Part shown: piece after piece, positions 44,923 to 56,944 of the stretch
Position numbering within the stretch: position 1 is the first letter of the stretch
Layout: every line of letters starts with the position of its first letter
Assembly (NCBI GenBank): GCA_951217055.1
Contig: OX578280.1
Span: 62,567,633 to 62,631,632, forward strand
Direction: 5' to 3'
Source: Gerris lacustris
Taxonomy: Eukaryota > Arthropoda > Insecta > Hemiptera > Gerridae
Length of the DNA stretch: 64,000 bases
The notes under the pieces: generated by a model
Seen by the model: the letters and a program-made list of their open reading frames with translations, nothing else
The model's database searches: none
Told to the model about the DNA's origin: nothing
Made by a program: the position numbers and the translations under genes

Positions 44923-45762
44923 TAGTCAAAAAAATTCCACTTAAACCATGGTTTTGGAAAACAAAACTACCACGTACAGATATAATGAAAATTAATAGAT
45001 TAAGAAGTTACCATGCACGATGCATTCAGTACAACTATATAATAGGACTAAGTGATTCACCAATATGTTATACTTGTCCTGAAAAAGAAGAAAATGTAGC
45101 TCACATCCTATTGGAATGTCCGAAATATAAATCAGAAAGAAATAAATTATACCAAGAAATTAAAATACAAGAAATTCAAGACAAAAATGAAAAAATCAAG
45201 ACCATCCTATTCTCAAATTTAAAAAATATTAAACTTACACTAAAATTCGTAAAAGAAATAAATTACTCCCCTTAGCCTAAAATTGAAAAAATCTGGAGTC
45301 CACTCACCAACAGAAATCCACAAACGAAATAAAATTTAAAAAATAAATAAAAATTACTTAGGGAAAACATAGGAAGAATTTTGGAAGGACTCGGGTCCAC
45401 CCAACCTAATTGAGGTTTTCTGTGGTTTCCCTCAATTTACTAGGCAAATGCCAGGTTGGTCCACTCTTAAGTCAGTCCACAGACTGCCTATGATACCCGT
45501 TTAAATACCTGCAAACAACCCTAACAAAAATCCATTCAAAAACTTCCGTTTAGAAAAATAAAAAAATATAAATATATACTCCGAAATTATCAATTATACC
45601 CTTCCCCAAATTTGATTAAAAAGCTCCAATCCCTTACAAAATATCAAAATTATAAAAAGGCACAAAATAACCCCTCTCAAAATAACATTATGGCTCCGGT
45701 AAACACAAATATTTTTTTTGTTACTTATGCCAATAAAGAATTTGTTTAAAAAAAAAAAAAAA
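44923..45762 (+). mobile_element. 5'-truncated LINE with poly(A) tail (840 bp)
   Basis: It is flanked by a 12-bp duplication, begins inside the reverse-transcriptase C-terminus, has a ~480-bp 3' UTR with CAATAAAG near 45731, and ends in an A-run of about 18. All are hallmarks of LINE insertion. It differs in sequence and tail type from the LINE at 8 kb, so two LINE families are present. Confidence 0.9.
44925..45275 (+). pseudogene. LINE reverse transcriptase C-terminal fragment
   Basis: The frame is open from the insertion point (no ATG needed) for about 116 codons. It contains KPWFWK, the INRLRSYH block, IGLSDSPICYTC and then H and C, a C-x2-C-x8-H-x4-C motif seen after the RT domain in Jockey/I/R1-like LINE proteins. 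The remaining protein is missing because of 5' truncation. Confidence 0.87.
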
Positions 45763-45984
45763 AAAATCATGTAAAATTTCATAATAACTAAACTTTAGTA
45801 CAGACAAGTTTCATCCAGGTAAATTTGTTTCTTTATTACTTGTCAGTAAATTTATCAATCTCTTTATCCCTTTCTGTGCGTTGTATTCATCATAAGATTG
45901 CTCCAAGAAATCCCAATGTAAACTACCAATTCAGTAAATCCAGTTTAGTAGTAGTTTCAGAATTTAATTTACTTTTATAATTAG

Positions 45985-46430
45985 GATCGCAAGGCTCGAT
46001 TATCAATGCGAGAGTATAGTAATAAATATGTATTGAATATTGAAAATCCTATACCTTTCTAACTCCCTGTTATACTTTTCTGAGTTTTTAAGCTAAAAGT
46101 AACGTAACGTTTTTGAGTTATGTTCCATAGCCTAAACATGAAAATGTCAAAATAGGTAATCATGGTGAGTTGATAGTTAAATAGTATGATTGTAATATAG
46201 AGTCTAGCAGTGGGGGGAACCACCCTTTATTATTACCATTCCACTAATTAATATCACGCATCGGACAACTACTTCTCAACTATTACATGCATCACTTCAT
46301 TACACAAAAAGTTCTGATGGTATCAAGTTTACTTTGAAATTTTACATGCCTGTTTCAATTGTACTTTAGACGATGAGTATGAAGTTTTATTAAAGTCGTT
46401 GCGTTAGAACGTAAGATATCGGTAAAAACG
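45985..46430 (+). repeat. Family B dispersed repeat
   Basis: AAGGCTCGATTATCAATGCGAG, ACATGCCTGTTTCAATTGTAC and GAAGTTTTATTAAAGTCGTT align with 24396-24720 and 41620-41975. It contains a ~100-bp segment not present in the other copies. Confidence 0.75.
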
Positions 46431-46589
46431 TTGTTTTCTTTATTTTAATCGTTAAGGTCCGGTTTAGTAGTTTAAAGATCCTATATCACTTCATAACACT
46501 GCCGCTGTTGTTTTCAATAAAAAAAAAAATTATTTGAAACAAATGATCATCTTATCGAATAGGTGATTTTAGAATTAGAATTATAGAAA

Positions 46590-46700
46590 AGCTTTGGTGG
46601 ATGAACTGAACATATGTACCAAATGTCATCGAAATCGGTCAACTTTTACTCAAGTTGTCGTCATACGTCATACATTTCCCACACACACAGACAGGATGCA
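46590..46700 (+). repeat. Family C fragment
   Basis: GAACTGAACATATGTACCAAATG through TTTTACTCAAGTTGTCGTCAT aligns with 13405-13470, followed by a CACACACACAGACAG run. Confidence 0.65.
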
Positions 46701-48600
46701 TAGTTTTTTCAAATGTAAGAAGCTCCGTTCAATTACTCGTAGTACTGGAAACTGTAGGTCGAAATTGTTGTTCTGGGTAATAATGTTTTATTGCACAAAT
46801 TATTTCGTTCAATACAAAAAAACAAGACCTTTAAACTCTTAATATAGGCAAGAATAATAATCTCGAATAGAAAGAAGAATATTTAAGGTAAAAAGCGCAA
46901 TTTGACTAGAATTTCATTAAACATTATTGAAGGGAAAGTTTACTCGAAGCTTCAGGAATCAGAAAGGTATCCTTATAGTTGGAAAGAGCAAAGGATCACG
47001 GGTCAAGGTTCACAAAGAGCTACTACAATATCCTGTATCCATTGTGACTTCCAAGGACTAAAAGCCTAATAAGATCCAGATAATTAAAAACAGAGATCAG
47101 GCTTGGGTAAAGTCTAAATATCTAAAACACAAGAGAACACATGTTGAACCCTGGGGCAAAAAGGGTCGTATCAGCTGTGTACGCTCGACTGCCATTAGAC
47201 GCTACTTACTAAACCTCATTGCCTATAGTGAAAGGAGAACCTTTGTCTTCACGACTTCTTAAAACACGGTTATTTTGCAGATGACGCAAGAAATCAGCTC
47301 CGCAAAAAATAAAGGTCTTAAACGTCCCTGAAACACTTCTGTTCTTAAACACACCCTTTTTCTTTCGTTAATGGTATCAATAATAAAGACCCACGGTCAC
47401 GTGACGGATAAATCAAGTTGGGAACTGCAGATCTAGGTCGGGTCGAGTGCAAATGCAACTTCTATTATATCTCCACCACCCCACTCAGTTCGATGATAAT
47501 TGAAATACAGAGCGAGATTATTAACATAGACATGTATATCTAGCCATGCTAATCGGATAATGCAAATATCCTCTACACTGCAACATTAGCCAGATCAAAT
47601 CTAGTCGCCTGTACTTCCCCATCTGCTTCTAACTTTGGACATAGATCCGTTTACAGCCTTTTATTTTTTTTCATTTTGACATCAACCCTGATTTGATTTT
47701 CTCGTTTTCACCTGAACCAACCTATTTCAAGCTGAAAATAAAAGGTTTCCCCTCCAATATTCCCTGTTCTTTGTAGAATTACCATGCAATTATCTAATTG
47801 GAAAATAACTGAATCAATACCTTTATTTGCAAATTACTCGTACAAAAACGCTGTTTTTTTCAATTTAAATTTTTGTTGGTTTTTAATTGAATGAAATGCT
47901 TAATTCGCTCAACAGAATTCGACCGCAGCCACATTAGGAACAAAATTACCTTTATTTTATTTAAATCATGCTAACCTTAAATGGTTGCTGTCACTATTCA
48001 TTTAATAACCTATTCCAATGAATAATTTGATTTAAAAAAAGTCTACCAATCCACGCATTGGCTAATGGTCATATCAGAATTAAAATTCTGGTTGTTTGTG
48101 TTTGGATCGATCAATACAATCAATTTTTTATTCCGTATAAATTTGTCTGGATTGTAAACCTCTGAGATTTTATTATTAAATTGTTTAATAGTATGAAATT
48201 GAGCCCAGTTAATTTATGCTAAATTATAGAGGTGTTTCAATTATCTACAGCATTATTCGTCGATGTTACAAAATTATACTAAATTATAGACAGGATTTTT
48301 TAACGCGGAAGTCAAGAGAAATTTTAGGTCAGTTGCAGTTTCTGGAATGCAACTGCTTCTTCTTTCTCAGACATAAATAATTTTTTATTTGATAAATACA
48401 AATAAATTCATAAGTTATTTTTATTTTCATAATTATTTGAAATTAACAATTAATTAAAAAAATACAGTAAAACATTTTTAGTTATTGTATTTCTTTCTGT
48501 CCTATTGCAATAAATTATTTTTTTTATAGAATACCAGATCTAATATACAGTATGTTGATTGTTGATAAAAAATGTTTTTACCCAAATAAGAGAGAAGGTT
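46701..48600. other. AT-rich and mixed unique DNA, no gene recognised
   Basis: 47000-47650 is less AT-rich than its surroundings but holds no long open frame or recognisable domain on either strand; it could include unrecognised short exons. Confidence 0.35.
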
Positions 48601-49175
48601 ATTTTGCTTCCGAGCTTATGAAGGTAAAGGAAGCTATGTCATATTTTAAAAATATTTATGTCTCCGATTTCAAAAATTCCAAGACTGAAATCCGTTACAG
48701 ACATCAAGGAACATTATTGGTTCTGCGTCTGTCTGTCACTCATTTTTTGCGAACAAACATCATAAATATTACACTTCCGATTTTAATGAAGGTAGGTCAT
48801 AATTTGCTCATTGTTGGCCATATAAATTTCAACCTTCTGCGCTCATTTATTTCTCTTCTACATTCGCACAATCATAATGTTTATTTACACCTATATCTTC
48901 AAAAGAACTCATCTGATTTGTTTGAAACTTTTATAGTTTATCGAAAGTAACCCGCAGATAGGCCCAGATTTATTTGAACTTTCTACGCTCTTTAACATTT
49001 GCTAAATTGATACTTTAATTCATGTAAAAAATCAAAACAATTTTTGACATTTTAAAAAAACGGCGGAAACAATTATTAGACAAAATAGATAATAATGACT
49101 TTTAAAAGCATAAAATCAATAAAGTACGTAATAGGATGTGAGGAAGCTATGTGCCACACCAATTGGCAGTCTATT
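48601..49175 (+). repeat. Family A dispersed repeat, near full-length copy
   Basis: Runs from GCTTCCGAGCTTATGAAGG to CCACACCAATTGGCAGTCTA with all internal blocks. The 132-codon frame at 48552-48950 lies across it and is not a gene. Confidence 0.9.
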
Positions 49176-49618
49176 TATAATGTGGTTTACTGCCATTTAA
49201 TATGAATCATAATCCTTTTTAGAATTTGTGTTTTGAAAAGATAGATTTAAGAGAAAACAATCAATTACATATTATATGCAAATAGATTAATTCTTTACAG
49301 TTTGCAGATAATGATTTCCAAGACCCTAACAATGAAATTTGGTAGCAAATCAAAATTTAAACGGATTGCTTAAATGACAGAACTGTATGACCCTGACAGG
49401 ATCAATTATGAACGAATACATCTAATGGAGTGGATTAGGATGTAAAGCTAAAAAACATAAACAATTAACGACGCACGAAGCAAACAAAATACTTTAGGCA
49501 AGCGACTGTGTTGAAAAGTTTTGAGCTGAATAGGATTATCGGATAATGTTAGTGATATTCTTTTCATAAACCCTTTCGAATAAACTTTGCTGTTACACGA
49601 ACAACCTTTAAATTAATT

Positions 49619-50250
49619 ATTGCTTCCGAGCTTACCGAAGGTAACGGAAGCTCTGTGTTCGTTCCGATGAACAAAAATTGTTGTCTTGTAACAGAAATCC
49701 GTTTTAGACATCAGAGAACATTTTTGGTTCCGTGTCTGTCACTCAATTTTTGCGAACCAACAAATCTTAAAAACTATTGGTCCGATGTTAATGAAATTTG
49801 GATGGTACGTCATAATTAGCCCATTGTTGGTCCCATATAAGTTTCAATCCTTTACGCCCACTTATTTCTCTCCCACATATGCAACAATAAGTACACATCT
49901 GATTTTAATAAAATTTGGATGGTTTGTCGAAAGTAACCTGCAGATTAATCCCAACCGTCTGCTCTCTAAATAATCGTGGTAAATTAATACTTTAATCCAT
50001 GTATATGATCACAACAATTTTGACAGATTTAAAAAACGAGGGGAAAAAATAATTAAATTTAACACTTATAGATTGTAAAAGCATAAAATCATTGAAGTAT
50101 ACGAAATCAGACTCGAGGAAGCTATGTGGTACACTAATTGGCAGACTACGTTTTAATTAATACACAAATCAAGTAATTTAGTTAAAGCTTCTGTAAGACC
50201 TACTCAACATTGAGTGAGGCACATCGCTCAACACTAATTGACAGTCAATT
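49619..50250 (+). repeat. Family A dispersed repeat with 3' extension
   Basis: Starts TTGCTTCCGAGCTTACCGAAGG. The copy continues ~100 bp past the usual end (CAAGTAATTTAGTTAAAGCTTC, TCAACATTGAGTGAGGCAC), as does the copy at 62771, so the full repeat is at least ~700 bp. Confidence 0.9.
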
Positions 50251-50276
50251 TTTTTTTTTTCACTGTGTAAACCATA

Positions 50277-50857
50277 TAGTCCAGGAGATAGCGTGCAAAA
50301 AAGTGTCAGACTAACATCAAGCTAAAATTTTGTATACAAGTCTATCTTTTAGCGTCTTTTAAGAATATGTGGTCGGCTAGATTCGTCTGGGGGACATAGC
50401 TTGGCAATAGGCATTTGAAAAAAATAAAATGGTGGAGAACGGCCATGTCCCGCCAATTACGGTGGACCGTATGATTTTCTTGATCCTCAGTACAGAATTA
50501 GTTAGTAGACCAACAATCAAGTCGATGTTATTTTCACACTTGATAGGTTAGTTATTCAAATATTACTAAAATTCAACGTGGTCACCTGTCAAGGGATAAA
50601 TTAACATCAACTTGATTTTTGGTCTACTAACTAATTCTGTACTCAGGATCATGAAAATCACATTGTCCACCATAATTGGTGAGACATGGCCGCTCTCCAC
50701 CAGTTTATTATTTTCAAACGCCTACTGCCAAGGCCAAGCTGTGTCCCGCAGACGAAGCCGACCACATATTCTTAAAAGGCGCTAAAAGATTGACTTGTAT
50801 ACAAAATTCTAGCTTGATGTTAGTCAGACACTTTTTTGCACGCTATCTCCTGGACTA
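50277..50857. mobile_element. Foldback MITE with ~250-bp inverted arms (581 bp)
   Basis: TAGTCCAGGAGATAGCGTGC at the left faces GCACGCTATCTCCTGGACTA at the right. The arms stay well matched for about 250 bp to a short AT-rich centre near 50560. The flanking bases are ATA on both sides, compatible with a 3-bp (or TA) target duplication. It has no coding capacity; the 60-codon frame at 50676 lies within an arm. Confidence 0.92.
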
Positions 50858-51347
50858 ATAAAGTAAAACAACTTTGTTTTAACTTTTTATTACATTATAT
50901 AATTAATGTTATAGTTTTTTTGTTAAATTTAGTTTAAGGGGTGTTTAAGATAAAGAAAAATAATAATGTTTTGTTTAGATAAAAGTAAGGAGAATAAACT
51001 ATTCTGTGAAAAGTAAAACATGATGCTATTGTGGAAAAGTTTAGAGAAACAGAACATTAGTGAATTCAAGGTTCAGAGAAACAGAAACATTTTCAAAGTG
51101 ACCACATTGTCTTTAGTTAAATTAGCTTAATGTAACTTAAACTATACTAATTAGGTAACTTGTTGAAAACAATTCTTCCATACTTAACTTTGTTATATTT
51201 ACTTGTTCTCAAGTATTATATAGACTTGTCCTAAACTTAAAATATTATTTTAAGAAAGGCCGGCAAGTTTTGGAAATGTTTTAAACCTCAAACTGTCTTG
51301 CGAGATATTCTTCTTTGAAAATAAAAGTACCGAAAAAAATAAAAATT
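50858..51347. other. AT-rich DNA, no gene seen
   Basis: No recognised feature. Confidence 0.45.
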
Positions 51348-51605
51348 TCAAATATACAAAGCACATACCTTAATACACTTTCTTAGGTTCTTTATTAAGT
51401 GGCACCTCACATTAATTCGGGAAGGTATTTTTAATAATATTGGCCACTTGTTGAATTTTTTGTAAAAGTTCGTCTGTGAACTGATTTTATCATGGTATAC
51501 TAAAAGCTTTATGTGACCCCACAGTTTAAAATCTAACGAATTAATACGGTCTGGGCTACGTGGAGACCAAGAAAATTTACTACCGCGCCCAATCCATCGA
51601 TGAAT
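51348..51605 (-). pseudogene. Tc1/mariner (IS630)-like transposase C-terminal relic
   Basis: On the minus strand an 85-codon stretch without ATG reads HRWIGRGSKFSWSPRSPD and then LDFKLWGHIKLLVY. This matches the widespread WIGRGGP..WPPRSPDLTPLDFFLWG block that contains the last catalytic acidic residue of DDE transposases of this superfamily. The following NVRCHLIKNLRKCIKV fits the family C-terminal helix. A stop lies just upstream and no N-terminal part or ends were found, so it is dead. Confidence 0.75.
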
Positions 51606-51609
51606 TTAA

Positions 51610-52549
51610 TTTTGTCAACATTCACACTTAGTGAATTGCGTATTTTTTTAGCCATTAATAAGTTGATGTGCAATGGAATATTCACAGACGAAAATCTTAT
51701 AAATGGTTTGAGATATCGATATTGACCAAGAGTATATTTTATTACATGGAAACAATGACTCTTCTCCAGTTCTAAGTCATTTCATAACATTCTCAGCTTT
51801 CCAGGGTAAAAATTGGGTCCGAGACAACTGAGACAAACTTTCTCATATACGAGTTCATAATTACTTAGCCCAATGTTATCCATTTATTAGTTTTGTGTTT
51901 TCATGGGAACATTTAAGTATTATTGAACATTATAAATATGCCCATTTTCCGGATTTGGGAATCAAAAACGGTACCTCCTCTTAGCAATGCATGATAGATG
52001 GTAAAGACCTACTACTAAGGACCTTACAAAGCTATTATGTTAGCAATTAAAATATTGTAAAAATAAACCAGAGTGTTGCACCGCGAAAGGAAGTACAAAC
52101 CTATATTAGGTAAATGGTTAAAGAGTAATAATTATTCTTTAATTGTTCACAAGTGTTTTTTTAATCGTATACCAAAGTGTACTCCTATAGTCACTATAAT
52201 TAAATGTAAACCCGTGTATATTGTTTATACTTTATAATTTTCTTTTAATTATAAAGTAAGAACATAGAACACACAGTAGTATCAACCTAATAAAATATAT
52301 TTCTAAGAGAATGTACACAAATGTCATAAAAAAAAAACAAAAAAAAACCAACGTTAACAGTAACAAAATTATTCAAGAATATTATTTCAAGTTTTAAATA
52401 TATGTTTGTTTGTTTTAGACCCTTGAGAATCTATGTTAATATTTATAATTTAATTCTTTGTTTCAGGTGAGTTTGCAAATAATACATCCCTAGACCCTAG
52501 ACATGTTTCGTAAGTTAAACATTAATTATTATTATTTTGATAAGCCTAA
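51610..52549. other. AT-rich DNA with a repeated word at 51811-51875
   Basis: The 51811-51875 block (GAGACAAACTTTCTCATATAC, GAGTTCATAATTACTTAGCCC) is an inverted relative of 21699-21745. No gene was recognised. Confidence 0.5.
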
Positions 52550-52694
52550 AGGTCCCCATACACGGTCAAAATGTTTGCGCAAAAATCCGTGTATGGGGCT
52601 GTTTGATGTTTCCGCAAACATGATGTTTGACGTGTATGGCCTAAATTTGCCCGACATCAGGATTGCGTAAAATATTTGATCGTGTATGGGGGCC
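52550..52694. mobile_element. Small MITE, GGxCCCCATACACG type (about 145 bp)
   Basis: AGGTCCCCATACACGGTCAA faces TTGATCGTGTATGGGGGCCT, a ~22-bp inverted repeat with two mismatches, flanked by CTAA on the left and TTAA on the right. This is consistent with an aged TTAA duplication, the target of piggyBac- and Kolobok-type elements. Confidence 0.8.
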
Positions 52695-52698
52695 TTAA

Positions 52699-53639
52699 GA
52701 TTTTTTGCTGTTTTACCACGGATTATTTTTTAGATATTAGTTCATATTGTTTATTCATCCCTTTATGATTTTAACAATGTGATAAAAATATATCCATAGA
52801 AGATATTCTGAGCTTTTTTTGTCACTGATGATTTTTACTGTAATTTAAATTAATAATTAAATTAATTGAAATGAAGTTAAGTTAAGTAAATTAGCTAGAA
52901 GTTAAGTTAATCAAAAGTAAGTAATTAAATAAATTAAAATTATTTTAACTAATAAGTAATTCTACTGTAGTTTAAAAATAATATTTAATTTTCAGCTATT
53001 TTATAACAGCTGTTGTTCGATTGTTTCTTTAATATTTGGCAAATGTACTTTTAGGTCATTTAAAGTTAGTGTTTTATGTCCAAGCTAACCACCGTGAATA
53101 TTAAATCGACTAGAACACAGCACTATTTTATTATTTACATTTAAATAAAGAATTATAACCCAGAAATCAGGATGCTGGAAGCTTTTCGTTTATTTAATCT
53201 TATTTAATGATTATTCAAAGAAGATTCTATAAAACTACAAAATATATTTGTAGTATTTCGTAATTTTATTCGTAAGACGTTTTACCTTAAGATTAAAACC
53301 CTTAATAGGAATAAATTTGATTACAAAATGTGACACTTAGAAATTTCGGACAGGAAGTAATATTATTTAGAGGCAGAGCAAGGTCGAATATTAGAATATT
53401 CTTACCGGAAGAAAATATCTAGCTTTATTACCAATATAAGAAAGGACAGGATAAAGTCATGGTCGCACTTATGACTATATGATTGTAGCAAATGACTAAG
53501 CTTTACAACTTTCTACAATTTGCAGACTGTCAAACCTACAATAAAGTATTAAAATGACTAACATAAGTTGTAAATGATAATAAATAAATTGTAATTGTAA
53601 ATAGGAAAGTAAATTATATTTAGTAAATAAAAAGAAAGG
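52699..53639. other. AT-rich DNA, no gene seen
   Basis: Short AAGTTAAGTTAAGT-like runs at 52860-52920; otherwise nothing recognised. Confidence 0.45.
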
Positions 53640-54088
53640 AAGCCGCAGATAGTCCCACATTAATTTCAACCGCCTTCGCCCTTAAAATTTTACTAAATTG
53701 ATATTGAATTCATGTAAAATATCAAATCAATTTTAACAGATTTAAAAAACAGAGGGGAAAATTAAATGAAATTGATAATAATAGATTGAATTTGGGGCCG
53801 GTTTAACCGAGGAGTTAGCGCACTCGACTCTGAAACCAAGGTCTAAACCCCGGCTGTGGGTTCGAATCCCAGCGGGGTGAGACATGTTTCACACTGATCA
53901 TCTCATCGAATAGATGAGTAAAGTGGCCGGATAACCCCCTGCTTGTTAGGTCCTGTAATGATCTAATAAGCCGTTGAACGAGACTAAAACTACAAAAATA
54001 AGAAAAGATTGAAAAAGCATAAATTCATTAAAGTATACGAAATAAAACACGAGGAAGCTATGTGCCACACTAATTGACAGAGTATTTT
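53640..54088 (+). repeat. Family A, 5'-truncated copy interrupted by a SINE
   Basis: GCCGCAGATAGTCCCACATTAA to ATTGATAATAATAGATTGAA continues after the SINE as AAAGCATAAATTCATTAAAG to GCTATGTGCCACACTAATTG. Removing the SINE restores the family consensus. Confidence 0.88.
53791..54005 (+). mobile_element. tRNA-derived SINE (215 bp)
   Basis: A tRNA-like head has an A-box region (GAGTTAGCGCACTCGAC) and a perfect B box (GGGTTCGAATCCC). It is followed by a ~120-bp body (AAGTGGCCGGATAACC...CTAATAAGCCGTTG) and an A-rich tail. It is flanked by the 8-bp duplication AGATTGAA (53783-53790 and 54006-54013). The head has extra bases and cannot form a normal tRNA. Confidence 0.88.
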
Positions 54089-54857
54089 AGTTAATGTTCA
54101 TATAATATTTTTGTATCAGTATATATTTAAAATTGATTTATACAAGATTGGATTCTCTTGGAATGAAAGTTAGTTAAAGCAATCATTATCAAGTCAAGAT
54201 CGTGATTGAAATATCCTTCAAATTGATTTATTAATTATCGATTAGCCAATCAGATAAAGCGTGCAATTAATCTGAGTTGGGATAGCGATATGATTTGGTA
54301 ACTTTAGGTCGTAGTTTAGATAAGACATTCTATCTATATCTAATCTATAACTATTTACATTCTACGATATACTAAAATTTAATACTCTCGTGAGCAATAG
54401 AAGCCAAGCAGGAAAGAGTGTATTTTCTTAACTCTTGCTCTAGCTATGAAAACATTAACCTAAAAAGTTTAGTGAGAACAGAATTTTTTAATTTAACTGT
54501 AACATCATCTCTAACTGTAATATCAAACAAAAAATAAGGAAGTCAAATCAGAGATATCATAACACATTACTAAAACCAAAACCCATTAATTATATTGAAA
54601 TATAAAATGATGAACGAAACGTAGCAAGCTGCATCTGTAAAAACATCGTTAAAAGCAGCTTATTATAATATAGTTAGATGTCCAAATCAGGAGCTCTTAG
54701 CCGGCTGACCATATGGAATATGGACTAAACTAACAACAAACACTTTGCATCTAATTAATCACTATGTATCCATGGGTTTTCAATACATTTTTGAAAATTG
54801 TTTGGGTTTAAAACCGATTGTGTATTTTCATAATGAGTTTTCACAACAGTTTTGAAA
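54089..54857. other. AT-rich DNA, no gene seen
   Basis: No recognised feature. Confidence 0.45.
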
Positions 54858-55232
54858 TATAACTCCTAGACTAGTTATAGTTGTCAAAGTAAAGTCTCTG
54901 TAACTATATTATTCCCTGACTAGTTAAGTTAAGTCTCTATAACCGTAACTCCCAGACTAGTTATAGTTGTCAAAGTAAAGTCTCTGTAACTATATTATTC
55001 CCTGACTAGTTAAGTTAAGTCTCTATAACCGTAACTCCCAGACTAGTTATAGTTGTCAAAGTAAAGTCTCTGTAACTATATTATTCCCTGACTAGTTAAG
55101 TTAAGTCTCTATAACCGTAACTTCCAGACTAGTTATAGTTGTCAAAGTAAAGTCTCTGTAACTATATTATTCCCTGACTAGTTAAGTTAAGTCTCTATAA
55201 CCGTAACTCCCAGACTAGTTATAGTTAAGTCA
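54858..55232. repeat. 86-bp satellite, about 4.3 copies
   Basis: ACTAGTTATAG occurs at 54870, 54956, 55042, 55128 and 55214, 86 bp apart. Each unit is itself two diverged halves of 49 and 37 bp, both starting GACTAGTTA and containing AAGTCTCT-TAAC. Confidence 0.96.
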
Positions 55233-55464
55233 GGTCATTATACTCCTATCTCCGCTAGTCAAATCATTTTCAATTCAACACCCGTTTCATAGCCATTTTT
55301 GAACCCTGAAAACCGCATCTTTCTATCTATCATCATGGTTCCGTTCCGGAGATATTTTGCTGTTCCATATTATATATTATGATGTATATCATAATATATT
55401 ATGAACTTCTTCACTTAACTCAGGGGTTATATCTACGGTCGAGCTGAATTGTGTGCATGATTTC

Positions 55465-55470
<6 letters not shown>
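55233..55470. other. Unique DNA with a near palindrome at 55366-55402
   Basis: TATATTATGATGTATATCATAATATA is almost perfectly self-complementary. No gene. Confidence 0.5.

Positions 55471-55545
<75 letters not shown>
55471..55545. repeat. (AT)n microsatellite
   Basis: About 75 bp of AT followed by AAATATATATACACACACAT. Confidence 0.97.
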
Positions 55546-55548
<3 letters not shown>

Positions 55549-56338
55549 TATATACACACACATAGATAGATATGTCATGTTACGTAACAGTAATCCAGTG
55601 ATTAAATTATTAAACTGGTTGAAATCAGTAAATGTTAAAGATTATTACTGTGGTTGAGATAATAAAACAATCTCGTTTTTTATTCAGTGTAGAATTACCA
55701 TACTATTTTAGAACGAATCATGAATATATCAATGAAATTTAGATATATCGCATCATTAATATGCCATTTTAGAACATCCTGTTGAATTCCAATTACAATA
55801 ACTAATTCCAAATACATAGTATAAAAAAACATTAAATTGTAATTGGAAAAACGATCCAGAAATTTAAAAATAAATCGGTTAAACATGAGTTACACATCTT
55901 TTAAAAATGATTCAGATCAAGACTATTTTTCCAATTTCGATTTAAACGAAAAAAAAAACCGATTCATAAGTTACACCCTTATTATTTCTGACACATTTGA
56001 GTGCGTGCCTAAACATTTTTTTTTAATGCTCTATAAACAGGAAGTCGTTTATTTAAATTTCAAAATAGGATTCACATGATGAATGTATAATAAATCCCTA
56101 TAGTGCAGTTCAAATAATCATTATGCTCTTTCGAACTGATTTTTTAATAAATCCCTGTAGGCCTGGAAACAAGAGAAGCATAAATCCTTTTAAAACGAAA
56201 TCAAACGATTTGTGATTTGTTATTACAAATCGTTTTTATATCTTACAACCATCCTCTCTCATTCTTCAAATTTCAAAACAAATATACTTTTTTATTTTTT
56301 TCTCTTCCTATTTTTTGGGACCCAAACAATTTCTTTAG
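55546..56338. other. AT-rich DNA, no gene recognised
   Basis: A 78-codon plus frame (55843-56079) has no known motif; low-complexity composition. Confidence 0.4.
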
Positions 56339-56340
56339 AA

Positions 56341-56932
56341 TTATTGCTTCCGAGCTTACCGAAGGTAACGGAAGCTATGTAATCGTTTCGAAGAACGAAA
56401 ATATTTTAGGTCTCCGATTTCAAAAATTCCAAGACAGAAATCCGTTTCAGACATCAGGGAACATTTTTGGTTCCGTGTCTGTCTGTCGGTCTGTCGTTCG
56501 AATTTTGCGAACCAACATATCTTAAAAACTACACGTCCGATTTTAATGAAATTTAGATGGCAGGTCATAATTAGCCCATTGTTGGTCCCATATAAGTTTT
56601 AACTTTCTACGCTTATTTGTTTCTCTTTCACATGCGCACAAACATACATCTATTTACATCTTCAAAAGTACTTATCTGATTTGAATGAAACTTTTACAGT
56701 TTATCGAAAGTAACCCTCAGATATCCCAAGATTAATTTGAACCGTCTGCACTCGTTAACTTTTGCTAAATTGATACTTTAATTTAAAACAATTTTGACAG
56801 ATTAAAAAAAAACGGGGAAAAATTAAACAAATTAGACAATAATGGCTTGTAAAAAAAGCTTAAAACCAATACAGTACGTGAATAGGATGCGAGGAAGCTA
56901 TGTGCCACACCAATTGGCTGTCTAGTTTTAAT
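56341..56932 (+). repeat. Family A dispersed repeat, full-length copy
   Basis: Runs from TTGCTTCCGAGCTTACCGAAGG to CCACACCAATTGGCTGTCTA. It is one of the best preserved copies and a good reference for the family. Confidence 0.93.
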
Positions 56933-56944
56933 ACGTCGAAATTG

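Noticed and set aside
48552..48950. 132-codon plus frame
   Set aside because: It lies inside a family A copy and other copies of the family break the frame.
53793..53880. Functional tRNA gene on the plus strand
   Set aside because: It has good pol III boxes but extra bases between the A and B boxes, no matching acceptor stem, and it is part of a 215-bp unit with a target duplication.
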